Assembly: GCF_005233845.1 (NCBI RefSeq)
Contig: NZ_SZQL01000009.1
Coordinates: 96,282-160,281 of the forward strand
Direction of reading: 5' to 3'
DNA from: Ilyomonas limi
GTDB lineage: Bacteria > Bacteroidota > Bacteroidia > Chitinophagales > Chitinophagaceae
DNA: 64,000 nucleotides
The position numbers and the translations under genes are program-made. Of the stretch, positions 8,691-18,466 are shown one piece after another. The notes below the pieces were generated by a model. It had not been told where the DNA came from. It was given only the letters and a program-made list of their open reading frames with translations, and did no database searches. Position 1 is the first letter of the stretch, and each line of letters opens with the position of its first letter.

Positions 8691-10400
8691 TCATATCTCC
8701 ATCTTTTTCAACTGCTGTACAGCGTAGTCTGCTGCCCTTGCGGTAAGCGCCATATAGGTAAGTGATGGATTTTGTGTGGAGGTAGAAGTCATGCAGGCAC
8801 CATCTGTTACAAACACATTGCTGCACGCATGCATCTGGTTCCATTTGTTAAGTACCGATGTTTTTGGATCGTTGCCCATACGCGCTCCGCCCATTTCATG
8901 AATATCCAGCCCCGGTGCTTGTTTGCTATCATCTACCCTGATGTTGGTAAAGCCAGCTTTGGTGTACATCTCCGTCATTTGCTCCTGGAAATCTTTTACC
9001 ATCTTTTCATCATTATCGTCATAAGCAATATTCACGTTGAGCAATGGCATTCCCCATTCATCTTTTTTATCTTTACTTAGCGATACAGTATTGGTTTCTT
9101 TAGGTATTGTTTCGCCCATCATGTGTGAGTTTACGTGCCAGGGACCTAACTCTTTTGAAGCTAATTGTTCTTTCAGGCTTTTACCAAAGCCATCCGTATT
9201 TCTGTTGCTATATCTTCCGGCCCCAAAGCCGGCTGCATAACCCCGTAAGAAATCTGTTTCCTGCTTATACACATTTCTGAAACGCGGAATATAAGCACTC
9301 GTTGGGCGGCGACCTTCGGTGGTTACATTTTTAAAATCATCACATTGTGCATTGATGTGCGCACGGTAATTATGAAACGCAACATATTTACCCAATACAC
9401 CACTGTCGTTACCTAAACCATTTGGGAAGCGGCGCGAAGAAGAATTGAGCAGCAACAGGTTCGTGTTCAGTGCGGCCGCATTTACAAAAATAATTTTTGC
9501 ATAATACTCAGTTACCTCCTTCGTATGCGCATCTATCACGCGTACGCCGGTTGCTTTGTTTTTAGTGTCGTCATAGATAATTTCCTGCACCACACTATCC
9601 GGCCGCAAATTCATATTGCCGGTTTTCATTGCCCAGGGAATCGTGGTAGCATTAGAGCTGAAATAGCCGCCAAACGGGCATCCTCGCTGGCACAGCGTAC
9701 GATTTTGGCATTGCGCTCTGCCCTGGTCGAAATGGATTTGTTTAGGCTCGGTGAGGTGCGCGCAACGCCCGTATATCACGTGCCTTCCGGTGTAATTTTT
9801 TGCAACAATGCCTTTAAAATATTTCTCTACATCATTCAGTTCTATGGGCGGCAAAAATTCACCATCAGGCAGCATATCCAATCCATCTTTATTGCCACTG
9901 ATGCCGGCGAATTTTTCTACATAGCTATACCATGGCGCTATGTCTTTGTAGCGAATAGGCCAATCCACCGCAAAGCCATCGCGGGCCGGGCCTTCAAAGT
10001 CAAAGTCGCTCCAGCGTTGCGTTTGGCGCGCCCACAGCAGCGACTTGCCACCTACCTGATAACCGCGAATCCAGTCAAACGGTTTCTCCTGTATGTACGG
10101 ATGATCGTTGTCTTTTACAAAAAAGTGCATTGCATCTTCGCGAAAAGCATAACAACGGCTAACCACCGGATTTTTCTCGGTAATATCCACCGGCACTTGC
10201 CCGCGGTGCTTAAACTCCCACGGCATCATGTTGGTAGTTGGGTAATCTTTGATGTGCTGTACGTTGCGGCCACGTTCCAGCACCAATGTTTTTAAACCCT
10301 TTTCGCATAATTCTTTGGCTGCCCAGCCACCGCTGATGCCCGAGCCGATGACAATGGCATCGAATGTTCTGTTTTTAGTAGAATCGTTAGTATAGCCCAT
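8691..10400 (-). CDS. GMC-family FAD oxidoreductase
   Basis: This 569-residue protein is a glucose-methanol-choline family flavoenzyme that oxidises alcohols, usually sugars or polyols. GSGISG at residues 19-24 is the FAD-binding Rossmann motif, followed by LVLERG at the end of the second strand. The C-terminal GMC domain carries H501-EMGGARMG and N544-PSLTYMAL, supplying the catalytic His and Asn. A cysteine-rich segment (CQNRTLCQRGCPFGG) lies in the middle and is common in gluconate-dehydrogenase-type members. There is no obvious signal peptide. The upstream gene is a Tat-exported gluconate-2-dehydrogenase subunit 3, so the pair is likely a periplasmic dehydrogenase co-exported through the small subunit. 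The exact substrate cannot be read from sequence. Confidence 0.9.
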   Translation of the reverse strand: MGYTNDSTKNRTFDAIVIGSGISGGWAAKELCEKGLKTLVLERGRNVQHIKDYPTTNMMPWEFKHRGQVPVDITEKNPVVSRCYAFREDAMHFFVKDNDHPYIQEKPFDWIRGYQVGGKSLLWARQTQRWSDFDFEGPARDGFAVDWPIRYKDIAPWYSYVEKFAGISGNKDGLDMLPDGEFLPPIELNDVEKYFKGIVAKNYTGRHVIYGRCAHLTEPKQIHFDQGRAQCQNRTLCQRGCPFGGYFSSNATTIPWAMKTGNMNLRPDSVVQEIIYDDTKNKATGVRVIDAHTKEVTEYYAKIIFVNAAALNTNLLLLNSSSRRFPNGLGNDSGVLGKYVAFHNYRAHINAQCDDFKNVTTEGRRPTSAYIPRFRNVYKQETDFLRGYAAGFGAGRYSNRNTDGFGKSLKEQLASKELGPWHVNSHMMGETIPKETNTVSLSKDKKDEWGMPLLNVNIAYDDNDEKMVKDFQEQMTEMYTKAGFTNIRVDDSKQAPGLDIHEMGGARMGNDPKTSVLNKWNQMHACSNVFVTDGACMTSTSTQNPSLTYMALTARAADYAVQQLKKMEI

Positions 10401-10478
10401 TTATAAAATAATACTGATAATGTGAATGAATTTATTAATAGCAGATAAACTGATGAGACCCTGATATTGCTGATGGCT

Positions 10479-11000
10479 TTATACTGCCACGCTGCTGATG
10501 TATTTGCCCGGTACTAATTTATATACCTGAATATTGGTAAGATAATATTTTGAACCCGTGTATGCCTGCACCGTGAGCCGCTTCAATGTGTTGTAAAAGT
10601 ATTGCGCTTCGTCTTTGGCATCTTTGTGTGCCTCTGCAGCAGCAACGATGGACTGGCGCTCCTGTGGTGTGCATTGCGCAAAAGTTTTGCTGTATTCTTT
10701 TTGTACTTTTTCTTCAAACTGCTGCATACCTTTCACAAACTTTTCTCTATCGTCTGCCTTATAACAATCATTCATCATTTGCAGCGCAAAAAGGTGCGCC
10801 GATATGTCTTTAGCGCCCGGTGTATCGGTGGTGGGCAAAATGGTTTCCGCTACTTCAGCAAGCATTGCCTGCTGGTCTTCGTTGATGAGTATATTGTTGT
10901 ACAGTGATACCTTTTTATTGCTTTTGCACGAAGGCAGTAAAGCAACGCCGGCAGAAAGAATAATAAATTGCTTAATGGCAGATCGTCTGTTGATGTTCAT
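10479..11000 (-). CDS. Gluconate 2-dehydrogenase subunit 3-like protein (Tat)
   Basis: This 173-residue protein starts MNINRRSAIKQF, a twin-arginine export signal, followed by a hydrophobic stretch ending in LLPSC, which also fits a lipobox. The rest matches the small gamma subunit that accompanies GMC dehydrogenases (AEVAETILPTTDTPGAKD near residues 49-66, then helical sequence). It is 78 bases upstream of the GMC gene on the same strand, so the two form an operon. Its expected role is to carry the flavoprotein across the membrane and stabilise it. No cytochrome c subunit is adjacent, so the electron acceptor is not encoded here. Confidence 0.85.
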   Translation of the reverse strand: MNINRRSAIKQFIILSAGVALLPSCKSNKKVSLYNNILINEDQQAMLAEVAETILPTTDTPGAKDISAHLFALQMMNDCYKADDREKFVKGMQQFEEKVQKEYSKTFAQCTPQERQSIVAAAEAHKDAKDEAQYFYNTLKRLTVQAYTGSKYYLTNIQVYKLVPGKYISSVAV

Positions 11001-11169
11001 AAATCAAAATTGTAAAAAACGGGGGTAAAATATTGATATTTTTTTATCGCATAAAAGTATTTTTTAAATATTAACAAGTTTCTCCAGTGAGTATTATGGC
11101 TGTTCGCCTTAAGAAATCCGGAGCATCTTTGTATTCTCTATACTTCTCTGCAATAAAAAACTTGCCCGC

Positions 11170-11310
11170 CTAAACGCTTAACCGTTCAACCAGTTGCAAT
11201 GCTAAAAGGTGTTGCGAAAGGGACGCATCAAAAGCCCGATAGTACTTCTTCAGTTCACCCCTAAAAAGAAAAATGCCGCCAAGCGTTTTCTTATGTTCTG
11301 AAGTATATAT
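11170..11310 (-). pseudogene. Possible C-terminal gene fragment
   Basis: Read on the minus strand this frame gives about 46 residues ending at a TAG at 11170, including HKKTLGGIFLF and LKKYYRAFDASL. It has no start codon and is preceded by a stop. The sequence looks protein-like but I do not recognise it, and chance cannot be excluded. Confidence 0.25.
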
Positions 11311-11328
11311 GGATTACTGCTGCAGTCC

Positions 11329-11470
11329 TACTTTGCCACTACTTCAAACTTATCTTTTGAGAACTTTTTGAAAAAGGTTAATGTGCCTTCACCATCGGAT
11401 AAATAAACGGGAACAAGATTTACAAACTGATGGCTTCAACTACTGCATTTAATTCTTCCATACCTTCATT
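11329..11470 (-). pseudogene. Possible frameshifted gene remnant
   Basis: The minus strand encodes MEELNAVVEAIS and then, after a shift of frame near 11423, FVNLVPVYLSDGEGTLTFF followed by KKFSKDKFEVVAK and a TAG. The two parts read as one protein if the frameshift is repaired. It lies directly downstream of the ion-pump stop codon. The family is not recognised; it may be the decayed end of a small gene once co-transcribed with the pump. Confidence 0.3.
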
Positions 11471-11508
11471 ATTACTTTCTGAACAACACAGTACTTCTTC
11501 CCGTGTAT

Positions 11509-12786
11509 TTATAGTAGCCAAAGCGATGCTATTGCAACAAGCAACGCTGTTGTCATAATGATGGCACCCAACTTTAAAAAAGTCCAGGCACTTACAGTTT
11601 GCCCTTCCCGCCGCAATGCCACCAGCCAAAGTATAGTAGCCAAAGAGCCGGTGATAGAAAGATTAGGACCCAGATCAACACCAATTAAAACGGCGCTTTT
11701 CACTACTTCTTGTACATGTGCCGCCTGAACCACATTGCCCGCAATTAAGCCTGCCGGCAAGTTATTCATCAAATTGCACACAACAGCAGTGATGCAACCA
11801 CTGCCCCAAACCGTACCTGTTACGGAATGTGCAGCACTGGTATTCAGCATATTGGTAAGCATTTGTATCAGCCCGGTTTTATTGAGCGCTTCTACAATTA
11901 CAAACAATCCTGCAACAAGCGGTAGAACAGACCAGGAAACGCCTTTAAGAATAATTAGAGGACTTTTTTTGGCGCGGATAATTACAATAGCAGCAGTTAA
12001 TGTGCCGGTAATGGCTGTGGGCAAGCCAAGCTGCATATCCATTGCTGAGGCAGCCAGCAAAACTATGGCAGTTGCTGCGATACCCAGCATAGCTGTTTTG
12101 CCGCCCTGCGAAAGCTTTGGTACAGGTATCGTAGTTGCTATTGCTTGTTGTAACGCTTTCCGCTGGGTAAGACGTAGCATTAAAAAGGTTATTATAATAG
12201 CAAAAAAAGAAGGCACAAGATATTGCTGCAACCACCGAAACAATGGCGGCATGTGTGTTCCGTATATTACCAGGTTGGCAGGATTGGAAATGGGCAGTAC
12301 AAAAGAAGCTGCATTGGCAACAAAAGCGCAGATCAGCAAATACGGAAGTGGCTTGGGTGCTTTTGCTGCTTTTACAGCAGCCGCAACTGCAGGCGTAAGC
12401 ACCACTGCCGTAGCATCGTTAGATAAGAAAGTAGTAACTATTACCCCAACTACATAAATCAGCAGAAAAAGCCTGGTTGCCGAGCCCTTGGCAAGTGCAG
12501 TAGCATGCGCCGCCAGCCAGTCAAATAATTTTTCTTCCCGTGCACTTTCGGCAAGCAGCATCATGCCCGTTAAAAACAGGTACACATCCATGCCTTTGGA
12601 GATACCGGACAAACCTTCAGCAGGTACTATCAACCCAAACAAAACCAGCAAAATGGCGCCACTTACAGCCCACACTGCTTCGGGTGTTTTAAACGGACGG
12701 ATAATTACACCCGTTATAGCTAACAGTGAAATGATCCAAATGCTTGTATGAGCCATACCTGATTTTGGGGCGTAAATGTAGGTCAT
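11509..12786 (-). CDS. ArsB/NhaD-superfamily ion pump (arsenite-type)
   Basis: The 425-residue protein is almost entirely hydrophobic with about 11-12 predicted membrane helices. FLSNDATAVVLTP near residues 118-130 closely resembles the FLSNDGAALILTP signature of ArsB arsenite permeases, and SNPANLVIYG lies in the matching place of the next conserved block. It would export arsenite/antimonite or exchange Na+ or another anion for protons in the inner membrane. Starts at 12786 and 12756 are both possible; family proteins usually begin close to the first helix, which favours 12756. No arsR, arsC or other ars gene is adjacent, so arsenite specificity is uncertain. Confidence 0.75.
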   Translation of the reverse strand: MTYIYAPKSGMAHTSIWIISLLAITGVIIRPFKTPEAVWAVSGAILLVLFGLIVPAEGLSGISKGMDVYLFLTGMMLLAESAREEKLFDWLAAHATALAKGSATRLFLLIYVVGVIVTTFLSNDATAVVLTPAVAAAVKAAKAPKPLPYLLICAFVANAASFVLPISNPANLVIYGTHMPPLFRWLQQYLVPSFFAIIITFLMLRLTQRKALQQAIATTIPVPKLSQGGKTAMLGIAATAIVLLAASAMDMQLGLPTAITGTLTAAIVIIRAKKSPLIILKGVSWSVLPLVAGLFVIVEALNKTGLIQMLTNMLNTSAAHSVTGTVWGSGCITAVVCNLMNNLPAGLIAGNVVQAAHVQEVVKSAVLIGVDLGPNLSITGSLATILWLVALRREGQTVSAWTFLKLGAIIMTTALLVAIASLWLL

Positions 12787-12996
12787 ACCAGGTTCAATTT
12801 GGTAGCCTTATAAAAGCTGTGAGCAGGATATATTGCTTAACTGAAAAAGCTTCAGCGAGAGAAGTTATACAAAGTATATTCTCTGTTCCTCTTTGTAAAA
12901 CTTTGCTCCCCCTGCGTCTTAGCGGTTCAAATAATTGTTTCTGAATAATAAAGCAGCGATGTAATGAAGATTAATCCTTCTTCATGCAGAAAGCGG

Positions 12997-15900
12997 TTAA
13001 ACTGTATTGTTTCTTTTATAAATCAACCGGATAAATGTTGGTAATACAATTAATAACAATGGCATAGCTACAATAAAGCCACCGATTACTGCAATGGCAA
13101 GCGGCTGGTGCATTTGTGCACCGGTACCAATGCCCAAGGCAATGGGCATCAAGGCAATAATAGCCCCCAATGCAGTCATTAATTTAGGGCGCAACCTTGT
13201 AGAAATAGAATAAATGACTGCACCTGTAACGTTACCGGTTTGCAACCATTGTTCACGAAATTGCAGGAAAGTAAAAATGGCATTTTCGCCAACAATACCC
13301 ACAATCATAATAATGCCGGTATAGCTGCCTACATTCAACTCGGTGCCAGTGATATACAATCCTAAAAAACTGCCGGCAGCACCTAACGTAGCAATCAGCA
13401 AAATGGCTAATGCAATGAGGTAATCTTTAAACAGGAAAAGAATTACGCCAAACACCAGCAACGCGCCGCTTATCAATATCAGCAACAGTTCATTAAACGA
13501 TTGTTGCTGGCTGGCATAATCGCCACCATATTCGATGGTATAGCCTGGTGGCAAATGCACCTTGGCAGCTACCTGCTGTTGTATATCCTGCACAGTGCTG
13601 CCGAGGTCGCGATTTTCAAGCCGCGCTGTTACAACGCCCATTGATTGCATATCCTGCCGTTGTATTTCGGCGGTGCCGGGCATAACATGTACATCCACCA
13701 AAGAGCCAATAGGTTGCAGTTGACCGTTGGGCAAGAACACCTGTAGATTTTTAATTTCATTCAAAGTCAATGTTCGATTGCCGGGATATACCATGCGGAT
13801 GTTGCTCATTTCATTTTTGTCAAACACACTACCCACTATATTGCCTTCCAATGCAGTTTGCAACTGGTATTGCAAATTGACTGGTGTAATGCCGTATTGT
13901 TGTAAATTAATAGCATTTGGAATTACATTGATAGAAGGACCGGCAATGGTAATGCCGTTAAACACATCGGCAGTGCCTTGTACGTTTTCTGCAATATCTG
14001 CAACTTGTGCTGAAAGCTGCTGCAACGTATTTTGGTCGTTGCCAAAAATCTTTATTTCTATCGGCTGAACAGAAGTCATTAAATCGCCGAGCATGTCACC
14101 AATAACTTGTCCAAAATCTACACGCAAGGCAGGTTGCGTACTTTCTATTTGCTGACGTATATCGTCAATCACCTCATCAGTAGTTTTGTTTCTGTTCTTT
14201 TTTAACTCAATCAAATAATCACCGGTATTAGGTTCGGTAATAAAAAAGCCCATCTGCGTTCCGGTTCGGCGCGAGTAAGCCTGTACATCGGGGTGGTGCA
14301 CAATTATTTGTTCTACCTGGCGCAGCATACGATCCGTTTCTTCTAAGGATGTGCCCGGTGGAGAAGTATAATCCAATACAATACTGCCTTCATCCATCTG
14401 CGGCAAAAAGCCGGTTTGCAGGTTGGGAAAAATAAGGATGGCAGCTACTATCAAAGCAGCAATAATAAGAAAGCTGATGTATGGCTTCTTAATAAAAAAT
14501 TCTACCCATTTTTGTTTCTTTACTTCATGTACTTTTATCCTTTTTCCATTCCTTTTTGAAAACAATAAATAGATAACCGGCAGCAACAGCCAGGTAACAA
14601 AAAACGAGCACGCCAATGTAATAATCATCGAGTTGGTCATTACTTTAAAATAAGCACCTGCAACGCCCGACATAAGCATGAACGGCAGAAAAATAACAAT
14701 GGTACTTAACGAAGAACCCACCATTGCCGGAAACAAATAACGAATGGCTTTTTGTACCAGCGCCAAAGAAGGCTCTTCGGGATGTTCCTCATGTGTGCGA
14801 TGGATTTGTTCCACCACTACAATGGCATCGTCTATTATTAAACCAATGGCTGCTGCAATAGCACCCAAGGTCATAATATTAAGCGTTTGACCAATGGCAT
14901 ACAGCACAATTAACGTAAGCGCCAGCGTAACCGGAATGGTAAACAATATAACAGAACTCGCTTTTACAGAACGTAAAAAAACAATGGCAACAACAATAGC
15001 TAACAGCAAGCCAATCCATAAACAATCAGTAACACTTTTAATGGTATTCTGTACAAAATTGGCTTGCACATAGTAAGGCTTGATGGTTACATCTTTTGGC
15101 AATAAGTTTTGCAAGGCTTTTACCTTTTGTTCCATTTGTTCAGATACATCAATCAGGTTGGCATCAGGTTGTTTAATAATGGCAAGCAGAAGGCCTTCGT
15201 GCCCGTTGGCATTGATTTTTACATATTCTTTCGCTTCCTGTATTTCCACCTTTGCAATGTCTTTAAGCAACACAATACGCTTGCTGTTATTGCTAATCAC
15301 TACATTTTCCAACTGCTCTTTGGTGCGTACCGAAGCATCGGTAACGGTTAAATACATAAGCCGGTAATCAGATAAATAACCATTGGATTGAATAAAGTTG
15401 GCGTTACTTAAAGCGGTGCTGGTAAAGTTGGGCGTAATGCCCAACCTGTTCATTTTTTGCACATCTAATTCCAGCCAGTATTCTTTGGTTTTACCACCAA
15501 TCACCCTTACTTCCGATACACCTGCTACCTGCGATAAAAACGGCTTGATGGTGTACATTGCCAGCAGTTTCATGGCTATCGGTGACCGCTCTTGGCTCTC
15601 CAATGAATAACCGATAACAGGCAGAATAGATGGATTCATTTTTTGCACAGTTATCTGCACGCCTTGCGGTAAATCGTTTCTTATTTCGTTAATCTTCGAT
15701 TCAATGCGCTGCTGGCTGATATCTACATTTGCATCCCAGTTGAGAAAGGCAGATAACTCGCAACTGCCACGGCTGGTGGTGCTGCGGATGGTTTCTAAGT
15801 CGGGTACTTGCTTAATAGCATTTTCTAATGGCCTGGTTACGGTAATCATCATCTTATCTACCGGCTGCTGACCTGCATCAGCAATGACTTTTATCTTTGG

Positions 15901-16020
15901 AAAAGTAATCTCCGGAAACAAAGAAGTCTGCATTTTAGAATAGGCAAATGCACCGCCTAAAATGAGGATAACGATGAAGACCGTTAACGGATTTTTATAG
16001 GTAACAAAAAAGTTGCGCAT
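12997..16020 (-). CDS. RND efflux pump inner-membrane transporter
   Basis: This 1007-residue protein is the proton-driven pump of a tripartite exporter. It has the usual layout: an N-terminal helix (PLTVFIVILILGGAFAY), a first periplasmic loop, helices 2-7, a second large periplasmic loop and helices 8-12. The helix-4 signature GLIIDDAIVVVE holds Asp397-Asp398, the proton-relay pair of RND pumps. The C-terminal GIVGENAIFTFLQF and GTGAQMHQPLAIAVIGG segments match the second half-repeat. The sequence favours the AcrB/MdtB/CusA-like branch; metal-coordinating methionines cannot be confirmed by eye, so drug versus metal substrate is open. It is the last gene of an operon with MFP and TolC-like genes. 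Confidence 0.92.
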   Translation of the reverse strand: MRNFFVTYKNPLTVFIVILILGGAFAYSKMQTSLFPEITFPKIKVIADAGQQPVDKMMITVTRPLENAIKQVPDLETIRSTTSRGSCELSAFLNWDANVDISQQRIESKINEIRNDLPQGVQITVQKMNPSILPVIGYSLESQERSPIAMKLLAMYTIKPFLSQVAGVSEVRVIGGKTKEYWLELDVQKMNRLGITPNFTSTALSNANFIQSNGYLSDYRLMYLTVTDASVRTKEQLENVVISNNSKRIVLLKDIAKVEIQEAKEYVKINANGHEGLLLAIIKQPDANLIDVSEQMEQKVKALQNLLPKDVTIKPYYVQANFVQNTIKSVTDCLWIGLLLAIVVAIVFLRSVKASSVILFTIPVTLALTLIVLYAIGQTLNIMTLGAIAAAIGLIIDDAIVVVEQIHRTHEEHPEEPSLALVQKAIRYLFPAMVGSSLSTIVIFLPFMLMSGVAGAYFKVMTNSMIITLACSFFVTWLLLPVIYLLFSKRNGKRIKVHEVKKQKWVEFFIKKPYISFLIIAALIVAAILIFPNLQTGFLPQMDEGSIVLDYTSPPGTSLEETDRMLRQVEQIIVHHPDVQAYSRRTGTQMGFFITEPNTGDYLIELKKNRNKTTDEVIDDIRQQIESTQPALRVDFGQVIGDMLGDLMTSVQPIEIKIFGNDQNTLQQLSAQVADIAENVQGTADVFNGITIAGPSINVIPNAINLQQYGITPVNLQYQLQTALEGNIVGSVFDKNEMSNIRMVYPGNRTLTLNEIKNLQVFLPNGQLQPIGSLVDVHVMPGTAEIQRQDMQSMGVVTARLENRDLGSTVQDIQQQVAAKVHLPPGYTIEYGGDYASQQQSFNELLLILISGALLVFGVILFLFKDYLIALAILLIATLGAAGSFLGLYITGTELNVGSYTGIIMIVGIVGENAIFTFLQFREQWLQTGNVTGAVIYSISTRLRPKLMTALGAIIALMPIALGIGTGAQMHQPLAIAVIGGFIVAMPLLLIVLPTFIRLIYKRNNTV

Positions 16021-16109
16021 GGTTTATTTGTTTGCCACTAAGACACTAAGCTTTTTATGTTTTATATTTCTTAGCACCTTCGCGTCTTTGCTGTTTTATC
16101 ACTCGCACA

Positions 16110-17042
16110 TTACCTCATCATTTTCACCTTTGCTGTATCGCCCAAACCATAATTACCGGTAAGCAGTATGCGTGCTGAATCATTCAATGGCGGCGATATA
16201 ATTTCCACTTTATCATTCTTTTCTATACCTTTTTGCACAGGCAGCTTTATCGCAATAGAATCATTCATCAACTGCATTATCCAAAACTCCGTTTGCTCTT
16301 CATTACTCAATACAGCTTCTTTGGGCAATATAGTGGCGAATGGCTTTGCTGCTTTTACCAGGTTTACCTTTGCTACCAGATTTTCCGGTACCAGTTTAGC
16401 AGTATTTACTTTAACAACGAGACGCTGTGTTTGTGCAATAGAATCTACGGTTGGTAAAGCCGATTGTATATACCCCTGCAACACAGTGCTATCGGGCAAG
16501 CGCAATTGTACGGCATGGTTGAGTGATAAATAAGGCTTCAATTCATAAGGTAAATCCAATAAAAAAGCAAAGCTGTTGTTGTCGCTTATTTCGGCAAGTT
16601 GCTCACCATCCTGTACGTAGTTGCCTGCCGTATAAGTAAGCTGTGTAATGTAGCCGCTGCCCGGCGCTTTCACGCGCACAATACCTTCAAAATGTAGGGA
16701 TGTATCGATGCTATTGATGGTGTTGCCGAGTGCTTCTGCCTCTTTTGTTTTGATGGTAAACAGCGTTTGTCCTTTGCTTACATACTGCCCAATATGCGCG
16801 TTGGCTGATTGCAAGTAACCCACCGCATTAGCTTTTACATACGTCTTTAATAGAAACGATGAAACAGCATTGACTTCTACCGTTTCACTTATGTTTTCAT
16901 GCATAGGATGGGTAATAGTTACGGGCGTTACAATATCTTCCGGTGAGGACTCTTCCCCGCTGTCATCAGCAGTAGCATTTTTGCACGACTGCATTATACA
17001 GGCAAGCAGGAATATCGTAACAAGACTTACATATTTATTCAT
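16110..17042 (-). CDS. Efflux periplasmic adaptor (membrane fusion) lipoprotein
   Basis: This 310-residue HlyD/AcrA-type adaptor starts with a lipoprotein signal, IMQSC with Cys20 as lipidation site. The two lipoyl half-motifs are visible (NAVGYLQSANAHIGQYVSKGQTLF and VKAPGSGYITQLTYTAGNYVQDGE), followed by a beta-barrel domain and a membrane-proximal domain ending in TGNYGLGDTAKVKM. The helical hairpin between the half-motifs is very short, as in compact adaptors. It bridges the RND pump and the outer-membrane channel. Its start codon overlaps the stop of the upstream TolC-like gene by four bases (ATGA), so translation is coupled. Confidence 0.9.
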   Translation of the reverse strand: MNKYVSLVTIFLLACIMQSCKNATADDSGEESSPEDIVTPVTITHPMHENISETVEVNAVSSFLLKTYVKANAVGYLQSANAHIGQYVSKGQTLFTIKTKEAEALGNTINSIDTSLHFEGIVRVKAPGSGYITQLTYTAGNYVQDGEQLAEISDNNSFAFLLDLPYELKPYLSLNHAVQLRLPDSTVLQGYIQSALPTVDSIAQTQRLVVKVNTAKLVPENLVAKVNLVKAAKPFATILPKEAVLSNEEQTEFWIMQLMNDSIAIKLPVQKGIEKNDKVEIISPPLNDSARILLTGNYGLGDTAKVKMMR

Positions 17043-18382
17043 CGTTTGTTCCAGTAATTGATTTGGGTAATGATTTGTAATTGATTTACCACATTTTGCG
17101 TTATCACATTTTGTGTGTTTAAATAATTGTTGATGGCAATGATGTAATCGGCAATATGCACATCGCCGGTTGCTAATAACTTACTATTTGCCTGTATTAA
17201 TCCGCGCACGTATTTTAATTGATTATTTGTTTCATTAATAAGTTGTCCTGTCATCTGCAATTGCTGTGTAAGCTGAGCAATTTGTTGGTTGTATTGTGTG
17301 ATAAAGAAGTCACGGTAGTTTACTCTTGTTTGTTCTAAAATGTTCAGCCTTTTATGTAATAACTTACGCTGCTTGCCATCGTAAATAGGTACTATAATAT
17401 TCATGCTGGCACTTGCACCAAAATTTTTATAAGGCAAGTATGCTAACGATGATACATAGCCTGCATCGGCACCAAGACTTACTTTGGGTTTGTAAGCTAT
17501 ATCTATTTGTTTACCTGCATTTATCAATAACAAACTATCTATTCCAAATTTTTGATAAAAGACAGACGTATTCATTTCGGGTAACTGCTCCAGCGCAATG
17601 TGTGGCGAATCCAGCGGTGTTAAAGTAGTATCAAACAAACCACTGATAAAGTTGAGTGTTGCAAAGTCATTTTGATATTGCATTCTTGCCTGTGTAATAG
17701 CAAGATGTTGCTGTTGTAACGTAACTAAAAAAGTAAGGTAATCCGTTTGCCGATATACACTTGCCCGTGTGAGCTTTTTAAGAATGGTATCTTCCTTGGA
17801 CAATAAATCATACACTTCTTTATTAAAAGTGTATTGCCGCCAGCTTCCATACGCAGCAATGTATGCTGCAATGATAGTTCGTCGCAAATCCTGCCCGGTT
17901 ATTTTACTTGCAATCGAAATGGAATCGTTGAGCAACTGAATGCCATTAAACTGTATTTGCAAATTTCTTTTACTCACCAACTGCTTGGAAGTACTTATTG
18001 TTTCGCTGAAGTTGCGCAGGTTGGTAATTACTTCGTCGTAGCCATAGCCTTTGATTGTAGGTGCATAATAGTTGGTGCTAATACCGCTTACCTGTGGCTT
18101 ATAGCTGGCAATAATGCGTAAGCTGTCTATATGGTTCAGCAGAATATTATTGGCATTCTCTTTTAGTAAAGGGCTATTTTGTACGCCCTGATTAAGGTAG
18201 TAATCTAAATTCTTTTCCTGTGCATATACTGCTAATGGCAATAGGTACATCAGGATAGCAACGCACCATTTAGTTAAGCTATTGAAAAGGGTAAATATTT
18301 CGTGCTCATGTAAAAAAAATAGAATGCTGTTGCAAGTATTATTGCACCACTTGTTTTTATCTCCGGTAAATACTTTTTCCAT
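17039..18382 (-). CDS. TolC-like outer membrane efflux channel
   Basis: This 447-residue protein has the repeat structure of outer-membrane efflux proteins: DYYLNQGVQNSPLLKENANNI after the signal peptide, long coiled-coil-like helical regions and a C-terminal second repeat (YKPKVSLGADAGY, YDGKQRKLLHKRL). The recognisable signal peptide (CVAILMYLLPLAVYAQ) is preceded by about 38 residues from ATG 18382, and no better in-frame start lies between; the N-terminal extension is therefore odd and the start may be wrong. The gene is first in the operon TolC, adaptor, RND pump. It would form the exit duct. Confidence 0.88.
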   Translation of the reverse strand: MEKVFTGDKNKWCNNTCNSILFFLHEHEIFTLFNSLTKWCVAILMYLLPLAVYAQEKNLDYYLNQGVQNSPLLKENANNILLNHIDSLRIIASYKPQVSGISTNYYAPTIKGYGYDEVITNLRNFSETISTSKQLVSKRNLQIQFNGIQLLNDSISIASKITGQDLRRTIIAAYIAAYGSWRQYTFNKEVYDLLSKEDTILKKLTRASVYRQTDYLTFLVTLQQQHLAITQARMQYQNDFATLNFISGLFDTTLTPLDSPHIALEQLPEMNTSVFYQKFGIDSLLLINAGKQIDIAYKPKVSLGADAGYVSSLAYLPYKNFGASASMNIIVPIYDGKQRKLLHKRLNILEQTRVNYRDFFITQYNQQIAQLTQQLQMTGQLINETNNQLKYVRGLIQANSKLLATGDVHIADYIIAINNYLNTQNVITQNVVNQLQIITQINYWNKR

Positions 18383-18466
18383 TGCTTCAAGCCAAAGCTA
18401 TTGTGTGGAAGCCATAAAAGTAAACGCTTTCTGTTGTATTGTTTTGAATTAACGGAAGCTTGTAAT

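Larger units (their letters stand above)
11001..11508. other. Intergenic region containing gene debris
   Basis: This stretch between the GMC operon and the ion pump contains two short protein-like fragments on the minus strand in different frames, annotated separately. The remainder is AT-rich upstream sequence of the Tat gene with no clear element. Confidence 0.4.

Noticed and set aside
9525-10295. A 256-codon plus-strand frame opposite the GMC gene
   Set aside because: It lies wholly inside a well-supported gene on the other strand, has no recognisable motif, and is explained by codon bias of the real gene.
11735-12457. A 240-codon plus-strand frame opposite the ion-pump gene
   Set aside because: Mirror frame of a hydrophobic gene; no domain, signal or start context supports it.
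16021-16109. CACTAAGACACTAAG-type text in the spacer after the RND start
   Set aside because: Looks like a decayed low-complexity intergenic repeat, but I could not pair it with a second good copy in the window.
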